Source: Chytriomyces cf. hyalinus JEL632
Lineage: Eukaryota > Chytridiomycota > Chytridiomycetes > Chytridiales > Chytriomycetaceae
NCBI GenBank assembly: GCA_025435555.1
Contig: JAIWWG010000056.1
Location: 62,001-126,000, forward strand
Length of the DNA: 64,000 nt
Direction: 5' to 3'
Below the pieces are notes generated by a model. The model did no database searches. It was not told the origin of the DNA and worked only from the letters and a program-made list of their open reading frames with translations. Every line of letters starts with the position of its first letter. Positions within the stretch are counted from its first letter, which is position 1. The translations under genes were made by a program, and so were the position numbers. Positions 32,917 to 43,085 of this stretch are shown piece by piece.

Positions 32917-35900
32917 TCAAGCAATCGAATTAACAATTCGTTCGCACAATTCTGCGTCTGTGCAGCGCGCAGCAATCTCCAGCGTCACCCCTGAACTAGC
33001 ATCGAACGCCATCCTGCATCGAACAAGCACATTGATACCACCAACAAACATTCCTGAAAGCAGTAGTTGGTGTGTGGCTGCTTTCTCTTGAACACTGCCG
33101 GTCCCATCGCAGGCATCCATTCCCAGCACTTCAATGATTTGTGTCACGGCAGCTTCAAATTTGAAATGAAGAGTTTAGATCAAAAGGCTTTTTTGGTGCA
33201 AAATTTTTTGTCACCTTTCACACTGGGAACTGCGGAAAGTTCAAATGTTTCAACCTGTTCATGCTCTTGTCCAACGTTCTCCCATTTGTTCTTGAAATCA
33301 AGCGTCATGACCGGCTGGAAGTAGTCTGCAGTCGTCAATTCAAGGTCTTCAATCTGAGCAGAAATGTTAAATCATAATCAGAAATGCGGGGCAAAATAAA
33401 CAACGCGGATTTACCAAATATTCATCCTCGTATCCTTCGTCATCAGCCTCTCCAGTTGCTGGATCGCAGTCTTTGACAACAAATTTCAGAGTATTTCCAA
33501 AAGTAGCTGTCACGAATGAGAGAAGGTTCAATATTGAGTCGCACATGCCTTTGTAAGACTCACCGACTGGAGAAACTCCACTCAATCGCTTGTAAACGAC
33601 GTATATGATTCCAGGAACATCATACGCCAATTTCGGTGCAGCGATGGTTCCTTCTAACTGTAGCCCGCCAGCCATCCCATCATCATTCGACTCAACAGTC
33701 ATAGCAACGGTAACATTTTCCAACAGAACGTCATTAATAGTATTCCGGCAGTTGAACTATTCGGAGATGAAATTAAAACGATCAGATTTGGAAAGTACAG
33801 AAGAAAGATGAAAATGCCAACCTGAAACACCAAATGTCCCGCGAAAACGTGTTTAACGCATGACACCACATATTCAGTCTCACTTTCGGTCAATTCAACA
33901 GGCTTGGGACTTGACTTGAAAATAGGGCCCAGCATGACCAGCTGTGGGATTTTTTCCATAGCTGCCGCGTATCCTCTCGTAATATCTGCAGCAGCGCTGG
34001 CTCCAGCACCTGTCGAACCAGCTGTGGACGCAAATTTGTTTGAAGATGGGGCAGCTGCGGCAGCAGCCGCACTTTTTGGCAAGGCAGCAATGTTTTCCTG
34101 TTTTGCAGTCTTTTGGCCTGTGTGGACAGTTGTCAGCAAAAGTCGGAAATTAGCGCCAGCTCCCGATTGAATTAAATACGCACGTTGCTTCTCGGCCTCT
34201 TCTTGATCGCGAGAAACGGTTGGGATGGAAGCAATATCGAATGGTACCCGCTGCAGTTCAGGATGCGCCAAATAGTTGACCAAACCGCTCTCCAGCGTCG
34301 GCCAAGAGTACGTGTCGGCTGGAAACAAAAGTTCAACAAGGAAACTGGAGTTAAAAACTTCTCCTGACGGTCATGTCGAAGTTTCCACTCACCCAAGCCA
34401 ATAAAGTGCGCACACAGCTCTTCGCTGCTTGTAACTCTCAAAAATAAGGCAGCACGGTCACGCACTTCGTCATCGTTATCGTCTAATGCACGCGTCAGCA
34501 ATACTCGAATACGCATCCGTAAGTCTGGACATTCAACGGCGAAATGACCCATCGCACTCACAGCGGCCGCTTTCACGGTCGCGTTCTCGAGAATAATTCG
34601 GTTGTAGATATAACGGATAAATTTGGAAGGAGTTGCGCTTTTCGGGCCTTCAAGCCCAAGAAGATGGAGGATACGGACAGCGAGCTTTGTAAATTCACAG
34701 TCTTCAATGAATTCGCAAAGGTGCGACAGAGCTAATTTTGTTTTTTGTGGTGAGATAGAAAAATTCGTGCGAACAATAATCTAGTTTACCGTATTCCTTC
34801 GACTCTGGGATATGATAGATGATATCAAAAATAGCTTCAACAATGGATCTTTTGAATTCATATCCTCCCTCATCGCGCAAGATATTTGACAGGAAGTTGA
34901 TCATAACACTTTGCTTTGCAGGAAACTTGAGACACAGTGACCGAATAGCATCCACGACAATAATTTTGAAGTCGTCAGAAATTTCCGACATGAATCCGGT
35001 GATTTGCTTCATGAGCCTATCGACGCTGGCTTCGTTTCCAGTCTTCATGCGAAACATACAGTTTTTAGGATTTCTCTGACATGTGCTTGAAATTTCTGCG
35101 AACAATCACCTTCAGGAGCGTAGTAATTGCGTATGTAGCAATGCTTCTATTGGGGTCTGTGATCAGATTTTCCATGTCCAAGTTGCATTGAGCCACAGCC
35201 GCTGGAAGGGTCAACGCCAGCTTGTTCAAAGTACGAATAGCCGCAAAACGCAAACTTGGTTTATGACTGACGAGCATAAGCTGCAAGGCTGCGATTCAAT
35301 ATTTTTTGGGAATGGAGCTTTAGCAAGATTCTCGATATTTCCGCAAGTACACGATTGCATACCAGATACAGCCGGGAAAAGCTCCTTCGCGGTAGCGTCT
35401 CGCATATTGCAAATAGCGCGAGCCGCCTCATACACGACCATCTCATTTCGGTGACGCAACCAACCCTCTAAACTTTCATACATGGAGCGAGCGCTGGATA
35501 CAACGCAGGCAGATCAGTAGCGATATAGGGATGCAAGTCAAACCGATCGAAAACGAAGGATCCCGAACATGGCTTTGTGATTCACCACGATCAAGAAATA
35601 AAACACGTCGAAATACATACCCCTCTTCTTCGTCCATGATTTTGGCTGAATAACGCACCAGCATGCAATATGCAAACGGACTTCTCAACGTGCCTCTCGA
35701 CAAAGTTTGCACAAGCTTGATCACCGCCATTCGATCATGTTGACGAATTTGATACAATAGTCCGAGTGCATGGTACTGAGTAATTCCAGTTTTACTGTTG
35801 ACGCTCTCCTGCACTTCATTCGCCCATCTTCTCACGACATCTTTGGAGTTGTTGAACAAATGCAAACTGCTCACAAGAGCTGCACTGCTGATTGCATGGT

Positions 35901-36579
35901 TCTTGTCCACAATGGCTTGCTTCAAAAATCGCTCGATACCTTGGATCATGGATGCGTCTGTGATTTTGCATAAAGCGCGGATGGCATTCGCTTTTGAGAT
36001 TTCGCTCCGTGAGGTCAGATCTTTCGAGAGAGAGGCAGTAACCATGATCACATCTTCGGCCACGGTGCTAAGTTCCTTAATGAGAAGGTACACCGCTTGT
36101 CTGAGAGAAGTCTGTGCATGGAGGAATTTGTGATTCGATAATTGAGCTTTGGCATAGGGGACATGAAAAGAAAAGTGAAATCGCCAACATCTTGGTTCTG
36201 AAACAGCTTTGTCAGTGAGAAAAAGGTCTCTGTAGCCTCTTTCGTTTGCAGGACTTCGGACTGATAGATGAGATACAGGATCTTTGTGATTGTGGCTCTG
36301 CGAAGGCAAATAAATAAATAGGAACTGAGTAACTTGATATTATCCCACAGTTTTCAACACCCACCTGCACTTTCTCGGACTGATTGGAGTCTCGTTGAAG
36401 ACGCGGGCTTCCTGCAAGGCCGTGCTTCTATCGAGGCCAGCGAAGAGCGAGTGCTCTAAAAAATAGTTGCAGAGAACACACGCATGCAGCCACGCGAGCG
36501 GGAGATTGTCAGTTCTTTAAACTAAACCTGCATATTGGACGGACGCCTCACCTGTCTCGTCGTCCTTCTTCGTACTCAT
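32917..36579 (-). CDS. SEC21: coatomer subunit gamma (COPI coat)
   Basis: Multi-exon gene for the gamma subunit of the COPI coat, which drives retrograde Golgi-to-ER transport. Exon 1 encodes MSTKKDDET before an intron; exon 2 brings [20 protein letters not shown], the conserved entry of the adaptin-like trunk. HEAT-like repeats continue through [67 protein letters not shown] and [18 protein letters not shown] low-complexity Ala/Ser linker lies near 34020-34080. The gamma appendage includes [12 protein letters not shown], the Asp/Glu-rich DEGYEDEYL loop and the terminal platform [19 protein letters not shown] followed by [10 protein letters not shown]. It is full length by comparison with the family. 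Its start is 87 nt from the ATP synthase f gene on the opposite strand. Identity strong. Confidence 0.92.
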
Positions 36580-36666
36580 GAGTGACTTGTGTCCTTTTCA
36601 CGAACGTAAATATTTATATTTTTAAGTGACCCACCTCGCTGTCAGTAAATACAAAAGTCACACAAA
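36580..36666. promoter_or_regulatory. 87-bp divergent promoter between SEC21 and ATP synthase f gene
   Basis: The only AT-rich core is TAAATATTTATATTTTTAA at 36607-36625, 28 nt or more from the SEC21 ATG and about 42-58 nt from the ATP synthase ATG. The flanks are GC-balanced. A shared bidirectional promoter is inferred from spacing. Confidence 0.55.
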
Positions 36667-37084
36667 ATGGCCTCGCAGCTCGTCTTCCGCCGCTTCAAGA
36701 GCACTTCCATCATCCCTCCTCACGTTGCGTCCTTGAAGGAGATTGGTCGTCTGCAGTCCGCCCACCCACAGGCCCACCCACAACTGTTTGCCTCCATCAA
36801 GTCCTTCTACCAGAACGTGCCCAAAGGCCCAGCCCCAAAGACCGTCGCCACTTCCTTCAGAGACAGATACTACGAAAACTACATCAAGAAGGACTCTTTC
36901 GTGCCAATCCTGCACTTTCTCGGAGTTCTGATTCCAACCGGATACTACCTGACGTACTTCAAGGGAGGCGTGAGTGCATCCCACCTATACTATTCGCAAT
37001 TGATATACTGATGATTCCCGATCGAATGTCTCTCTTGACACGTAAACCTTCCAGCACTACCACGCTTCCACCGAATTCCACTAA
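36667..37084 (+). CDS. ATP17: mitochondrial F1Fo ATP synthase subunit f
   Basis: Two exons encode about 110 residues. The first runs from ATG 36667 to GGC before a GTGAGT donor near 36969; the last adds HYHASTEFH with stop at 37082-37084. The layout matches yeast Atp17: a basic presequence-like start (ASQLVFRRFKSTSIIPPHV), the conserved FYQNVPKGPAPKTVATSFRD block, and one transmembrane helix near the C-terminus (FLGVLIPTGYYLTYF). Subunit f sits in the Fo stator/dimer interface of the inner membrane. The sequence is highly codon-biased with many C-ending codons, as expected for a strongly expressed gene. It is divergent from SEC21 and followed by another small mitochondrial-type gene in the same direction. 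Assignment rests on the FYxxxPxGPAP block and length. Confidence 0.82.
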
Positions 37085-37266
37085 TGTGCTTCTCGCAACC
37101 CATTCAATGATACCGCAACAATGGATGGATCAACGCGGAGAATATAAACCCGTGAAGAGTGAATGAACTAGTGAATAAAATGGGTGTCAACCTCACACAC
37201 GCAGCACAAACTTAAATCGAGAAAAAGCGCAAAAAGAGGCGACATAAACATAAAAACAAGCGAAAA

Positions 37267-37843
37267 ATGATTGGTCTCCGCATCCTTCAACGTGCGAACA
37301 CGGCCCGTAGCATCGGATTCGCTGCTCGCTTCCAATCCACGAAAACCGTTGGTGCCTTTTCGAGCGAAAGCATCGGCGCTCTTTTCCCAAGCACCGCTGG
37401 TCTCTCGGCCAACAGCACCCTTGGCGAGGTCTACGAGCGTCTGTACACCAAGTACGAGTACAGATTGGCCTACCCAATCGCTTTGTGGGTCGGCTTCTTG
37501 TGGTACAACCTGTGGATCGAGTGAGGATTTATTTATTGCGTCCCCGATTTTGCACGTCATGTTCTTCGGGCGAACTGGACTTCAGATTGACTGTTGTGAA
37601 CCCCCTGGACGAAGCAAAATACTGGACGAAATTATATCGCACTAGAAACTGCAGTCCATGTGAATGGAGAAATTTGGAAGCTGCCGTTCTTCGACATTCC
37701 CACCGTTCCTGCTGTCACGTCATGACTTCTGGTGCTAACGCAATCTTCCTTCCCAATCTTTCAGAGAGATGCCAGCTTCTGAAAAGAAGGCGCTCAAGGA
37801 CCGTATCGAATACCTCAAGACTCTCGAGTTTCACCAAAAGTAA
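37267..37843 (+). CDS. small single-helix mitochondrial inner-membrane protein (respiratory-type)
   Basis: Exon 1 (37267 to about 37521) and exon 2 (from about 37765) are joined by a 243-nt intron with donor GTGAGG and acceptor TTTCAG. The roughly 109-residue product has an arginine-rich, acid-free mitochondrial presequence (MIGLRILQRANTARSIGFAA), then EVYERLYTKYEYRLAYP, one transmembrane helix (IALWVGFLWYNLWI) and a charged amphipathic tail (EKKALKDRIEYLKTLEFHQK). Size, topology and codon bias resemble accessory subunits of respiratory complexes or ATP synthase, and it sits 183 nt after the ATP synthase f gene. I cannot assign a specific subunit. The intron is the longest in these two genes. 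Confidence 0.65.
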
Positions 37844-38488
37844 AAAAACTCTGATTCTTTGTTGGTGGGAGGCAGACTTTGGAATGAGCTGTGATGTGCT
37901 TGTTTCCTCGGTCTTCTGAAAGGGAATAAACTATCTCTCCTTGATCAACCGAGGCCATTGCCCGACGCAATTGAATTGGCGCACAAAAGCGAAGAAGACA
38001 ACGCGCACGAACAGGAGAAGCTTGTTGATAATCCTCAAATGCGTTTTGCCGCATCGAGAAGGGGCAGTGACCATGATTCAAACAGCTTGATTTTTATCTC
38101 GTCAACACACAACCAGGTACTCGATCGAGTAAGCAATTTGAAGTGAGCAATCTGAACTGGTCAGGACCGTGAGAGATTGTTCATCCGAGTGGAGGTAAGG
38201 TGGGACTGCGGGTAGCGCACTGCGAGTGCCGAGTGGATGATGCGACGCACAGATTCTGGAATGGAAAGGTGGACGGAGATGGAAAAACTTGTTTCAATTG
38301 TTTAGATTGGAACTGTCTGACCATGTGACATGTCACTCAAGCTCACGTGAATGAGCACGGGACAGAGTGGGCTCAAAATGAAAGCCTGATCCCCTTCACC
38401 TGGGCAGCAAAAGTATAAAACCCGATCCCAGCAACCACCAGCAATAACTACAACAGCCAACTCCTAGAACCTAGATACTACAGGCACT
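37844..38488. promoter_or_regulatory. intergenic region and chitinase promoter
   Basis: Upstream of the chitinase gene are a 12-nt palindrome GTGACATGTCAC at 38325-38336, an E-box CACGTG at 38344-38349 and a TATA box at 38414-38420. These suggest a regulated promoter with bHLH/bZIP-type sites. No coding frame is seen in the left part. Confidence 0.5.
38414..38420 (+). promoter_or_regulatory. TATA box of the chitinase gene
   Basis: TATAAAA, 69 nt before the ATG, so a leader of about 40 nt is expected. It is among the few consensus TATA boxes in the window, and fits a regulated rather than constitutive gene. Confidence 0.6.
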
Positions 38489-40075
38489 ATGAAGTCCCTG
38501 ATCGCACTGTTGCTTCCTTTGTGCCTCTCGACTCTCGTTGCCGCAAGGGTATCGTTTGCTCCTTACATCGATGCCACAACGTCCTTCGATCCTGTGGCTT
38601 ACCACACCCTGACTGGCACGATGGAATTCAGTCTCGGCTTCGTTACTGCTGGTATGACTATCAAACTTTGGCAAAGCCAAACTAACAATTTCAACACCTG
38701 AAACCAAAGGACCCGGCAATGGCCCACCTCAATGGAACGGAAACCTCGTATCCTCCGGCTACTACAAGGGCCAAATTGCTGCCATCCGTGCCTTTGGCGG
38801 TGACATCCGCATCTCGTTCGGCGGCGCGGCCAACCAAGAACTCGCCCTTGCTGCGAGCGATGCAACAACATTAGCCAACACGTACATCCAAGTCTTGCAA
38901 ACGTACAGTGCGACGTACGCTGACTTTGACATTGAAGGAGGTGCGGTTGCAAATCGCGCAAACGTGGATCTGCGAAACCAGGCCCTTGCCAAGGTTCAGG
39001 CCACTCTGCCGTCCCTCAAGATTTCGTACACGTTGCCTGTCTCGACTGGTGGGCTTACTAATGATGGAATTTACCTGGTGCAGTCTGCTGCCAAGTACAA
39101 TGTACGTGTTCATGTTTCGTTTCCTTTGAAGTCGGCTCTAACTGTTGGTTTACTTGTCCAAACTTTCAGGTGAAAATCGATTGTCTGAACATTATGGCGA
39201 TGGACTATTATGAAAACATTCCTTACAAGGACAGCAACGGAAACAGTTTGATGGGACAGTACGCGATCGCATCCACAAAGGCCACGTACAAACAAGTAGC
39301 GTCAACATGCCTCTGCCATGTACATTACACGTGAATAACAATTTTCTTTCATCAGGTCGGAACACTAGTGCAGAGCATTGGAATCACTCCAATGATTGGG
39401 GTTAACGACGATGTCAATGAAGTGTTCACGCTTGCAGATGCTGCGCAGGTCGCCGCATTTGCAGCCAGCACGAGCTACGTTTCAATGGTCTCGTTCTGGG
39501 TCGTTGCAGCAGATTCAAACGGATCGTACGCCAAAACCATTCTGGCTGGACTTGCAGGTGGAGCAACTACTAAGACTTCCACTCCCGCAAGCACCACAGC
39601 CAGTTCGATTGCACCATCCTCCGTAACATCTGCGCCACCAGTCACTACCGCTTCCGGAACTTGTTTCCCTGCCTACAATCCATCGATCGCGTACTCTGGA
39701 CAATCCAAAGTTTCTTACAATGGTGTCAACTACATCAACACTTGGTACGAAGGCGCTGGCTGGGTTCCAGGACCAGGTGCCAGCCCTTCGGACGGAGGAT
39801 GGGTGTCTCAGGGAACTTGTGGTACCTCTGCTACAGTCGTCACCATTCCCAAGTCGACATTGACGAGTGCTTCCGCGGCGAGTACCGTCATGACATCGGC
39901 CAAGCCAAGCACAACCACCTCAAAGTCGTCAGGCTCTGGTATTTCAAACGGCTCAAGCTGTACGGTCTTTGGTGCTTACGCGTGCTCGAACCAGTGTGTG
40001 TGCAGTTACGCAACCGATGCAAGCGGAGGATTTGTTCTCCGATACTCCTGCACACCCGCAAACGCGAGTTGTTAA
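38489..40075 (+). CDS. secreted GH18 chitinase with CBM5/12 chitin-binding module
   Basis: Four exons start at ATG 38489 with a signal peptide (KSLIALLLPLCLSTLVAA). The catalytic domain is the fungal/bacterial GH18 type that opens RVSFAPYIDATTSFD; it contains GGDIRISFGGAANQEL and the catalytic strand YADFDIEGG, whose Glu is the proton donor with the two upstream Asp in place. Further on are NIMAMDYYENIP and VSMVSFWVVAADSNG. A Ser/Thr/Pro linker follows, then a CBM5/12-like module (YNPSIAYSGQSKVSYNGVNY, INTWYEGAGWVPGPG, closing Cys at SQGTC). After a second linker comes a Cys-rich tail CTVFGAYACSNQCVCSYA to YSCTPANASC, six or more Cys, possibly another carbohydrate-binding knot. It probably acts in wall remodelling or on external chitin. 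The family is clear, the tail module is not identified. Confidence 0.88.
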
Positions 40076-40326
40076 GAGGCTTTTGGATGCAGTCCATGCC
40101 TTCTGGACGGAAACGGTTCTATTACATGAGAATATAAATAAACGTGATTTTGGGAAATATGTACCCGCTTTTAAATACGATTCAATCCCTTGCAGAAGTG
40201 GGAGAATACATTCCATTAAATACTGTTTATACCGAGAACGTTAAAATGGTATGGGCAATGGGGCAAGTGAACAGTTGTTTTGTCACCCCTGGTCCTTCTC
40301 AGAGTCAGATTTTATCATCCCCAAAT

Positions 40327-41983
40327 ATGATCCGGTGTCTCTCTCTTGCCCTACTCGCAGTTCTTACGGCACTTCCAGCGGCACTCACGCACCACTCAGT
40401 TGCTGTTGTTGGAGGCGGAGCAGCGGGTGCCTCAGCGGCGCTCTTTATGCGAGGTGACATTTGTTGGAGAATGAGCCTGAGAACGAACTAAATTGAAAAG
40501 ACAGATGCCGGCCTCAATGCTCTGAATGTGACTCTGTTTGAGTCATCCCACTCTCTGGGCGGCCGTGCCCGTGTCGAAAGCATTCGCGTTCATGACGGCG
40601 AAGAAATCCAAGTCGAGATTGGCGCGTCCATTTTCTCTGCCTCCAACAAGCATTTGATGGACTCCGTTAAGCGGTACAATTTGACTTTGCAGTCAAGTTT
40701 GGAGTCTTTATCCGATATGAGTTCGGGTTCGGACATTCTCGGCATCCATGATGGAGAATCTTTCATCTTGACGGCTGCCGAGGACAGTTTGTTTGAAACA
40801 ATCGGGAAAGTTGCTTGGCGTTGGGGACTTGTTTCTCCGTACAGAGCACGCGCTCTCGCGCTCAGCGCAGCAGCTTTGTTTGAGAACAGCTACGTCCTCA
40901 AATCGGTAATGCGCTTTTTGGGATATGGGTCCCTTTTCTGCAGTAACACTTTCGCGACAGAATCGGCAACTCGGCTTTGAATCTGTTGCAAAACTATTCC
41001 AACAAGGACTGAAAATGGACTCTGAAGTCCTCACAAAGTCTGCCCAAGACTATTTCTTATCGCACGGAGTGAGCTCCAGCTTTGTCACTGAACTGATTGA
41101 GCCGCTGGTTCGCGTTAACTACGGCCAAAACATTGACATCAACGCAATCGCTGCCCTTGTGTGTCTCAAGGCTGCATTTGCACCGACCGACGCGGTTGTG
41201 GGAGGAAACAAACTCATTTTTGAAAATATGGTCAAGGAGTCGCAGGCGGATGTGAAATTGGACACAAGGGTGAGTCAAGTGCAAAAACTGAAAGATGGGC
41301 GGTATGAGCTGACAGACAGTGTGGGGAATTCGTTGGGGGTGTTTCATGATGTGATTGTTGCTGTGCCAAGCGTCAAGGTAAACTGCAGTTACCTTCGCGG
41401 GGCTCCAAAGCTTCTTTCTTCACAATACGCCTAACATGAAAGTTATTAGGGTAAAGATCAAATCAAGTTTGTAAATACCCAACGAGCTCCAACGCCTATC
41501 CCGTACGTCCACCTGCATGTATCATTCGTGCTTGGCACCATGAATCCATCCTTCTTCAAATCCAAAGCTCCGTTGCCTGCAGGAATCCTCACAACCGCGT
41601 CATCAAACCTCGGATTTAACGCAATTGGAACTCGTTATGTGTCCCGAAGCAACGCCAACGTGACTCTCACAAAAATTTTCAGCCAAAGTTTAATGACGGA
41701 TGCAGCACTTGCTTCGTTATACACGTTCGTTGAGAGAGTAGATCGGTTTGAATGGGATGCGTATCCTGTATTGGAGCCCTTGCATGAGCCGCAGGATGCT
41801 TGGATGATGCTGGATGAAGCTGTGAGGGAAGATGGCTCAGTTGGGGGTTTGTATCATGTAAATGCGTTTGAAAGTGCATTCAGCGCGATGGAAGGCGAGA
41901 CTGTGGCGGCAGCAAATGTTGTGCAGTTGATGATGCATCGGTGGGAGACTGAAACTGAAAATGAAAATAAGCACGAGCTGTAA
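40327..41983 (+). CDS. prenylcysteine oxidase/lyase-like FAD flavoprotein
   Basis: Four exons start at ATG 40327 with a signal peptide (IRCLSLALLAVLTALPAA). An FAD-binding Rossmann fold follows directly: SVAVVGGGAAGASAALFM (GxGxxG-type) and, after the first intron, VTLFESSHSLGGRARVESI. The body matches prenylcysteine lyase: EIQVEIGASIFSASNKHLMD, LAKLFQQGL-type segment (ESVAKLFQQGLKMDSEVL), FVTELIEPLVRVNYGQN, INAIAALVCLKAAF, VVGGNKLIFENMV and a C-terminal FEWDAYPVLEPLHEPQDAWM. The family releases prenyl aldehyde and cysteine from prenylcysteine during degradation of prenylated proteins in lysosome or vacuole. The enzyme should enter the secretory route. Exon joins near 40453, 40905 and 41378 are in frame. 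Family confident, exact substrate inferred. Confidence 0.85.
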
Positions 41984-42177
41984 CCGAATCAAACCTGACT
42001 AGTTGCATTGCTTCGGACGAACGAGGCGCGTTCAAACAGCTGTGGTGTCCAGAAAGTTGAACCCTGTTCTGGCAATCAAAAAAATTGAGTTTCGCTTTTA
42101 AAATTAGCTGTGCCAGTGAAATTCCTTTTCAAATATTTCTTGAACATACACCCTGTTTCAACTCACTCCGAGACACG

Positions 42178-42888
42178 ATGCTTGCCACCACTGCCGCTGC
42201 CGTTGTCTGCCTCTTGAGCCCGTTCGTTTCTGCGTTGACCACTCTTGAAGCCATGGATGTGTATGCAGTCACGCCTCTCTCAACCAGCGCAACTGTCTAC
42301 AAACAAGGCTCAGCCAACGCCGTGCAATGGACAATTGCGAATGCGGGGTCTGTTAACACCACCAATATCGTCTCCATGGATGTCTGGCTCGGTACTGGTA
42401 AGTTTGGAGAAGCAGTGTCTGCAATGTGTCTTCCGATGTGACAGCTATTGACCAACACGATCGTAGGCTCCGGCAATAATGTCAACAACCTGTATCAAAT
42501 CAATACGCTTCCATATCCGGCAACGACATGTTTTGAATGGATCCCAGCCTCAAATCTGACTACCAGCGACAACTACACCATCATTTGGCAAGGCATGGAT
42601 TCAAAAGGAACTCTGCTTTCCTACAACTTTTGTACCTGGTTCAAAGTCGGAGCTACTGCTTCGGCTGATGTTTTGGCGGCTTGCCCTGCCGGATCCACCG
42701 GTGCTGGCACGCAACTTCCGACTTCTGCCCCTGTAACCACGGTTGCTTCAGGATCAACGGTGCCAGGTACAAGTGCGGCAGCTTCGGCATCTGCCTCGGC
42801 AGCAGTATCGACGACTACCACCAAGAGCGATGCAATGAGCCGTCCAGTTGCAGCGATTGCAGCTGGACTGGTGGCGCTCTTGTTCTGA
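42178..42888 (+). CDS. KRE9/KNH1-like secreted GPI-anchored wall protein
   Basis: Two exons, intron of about 70 nt after WLGTG. ATG 42178 opens a signal peptide (AAAVVCLLSPFVSALTT). The mature part is a single Ig-like domain of the Kre9/Knh1 N-terminal type: VYAVTPLSTSATVYKQGSAN and VQWTIANAG, then CFEWIPASNLTTSDNYTIIW and FCTWFKVG, with Cys pairs. A Ser/Thr/Ala-rich stretch leads to a hydrophobic C-terminus (RPVAAIAAGLVALLF), a GPI-attachment signal. Such proteins are abundant fungal cell-surface components, and the yeast relatives take part in beta-1,6-glucan assembly. That function should not be assumed here. Fold assignment is moderate to strong. Confidence 0.75.
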
Positions 42889-43085
42889 AGGGCAGTTTCT
42901 GTTCGCTGAGTTGGAAGATGTGCTTGTTTCTGCGGTGCTTCTGTGCACTGATTTCGTTGTTTGTTGTCAGTAAAGAGATTTATTGTTCCAAGAAATTTGT
43001 CGTATCTCCACTGTTGAACATGTTCTTGAACATTTTTTTGGTATTTATCTGTGAACATGCAAACTATATACTCTGCCCAAACACT

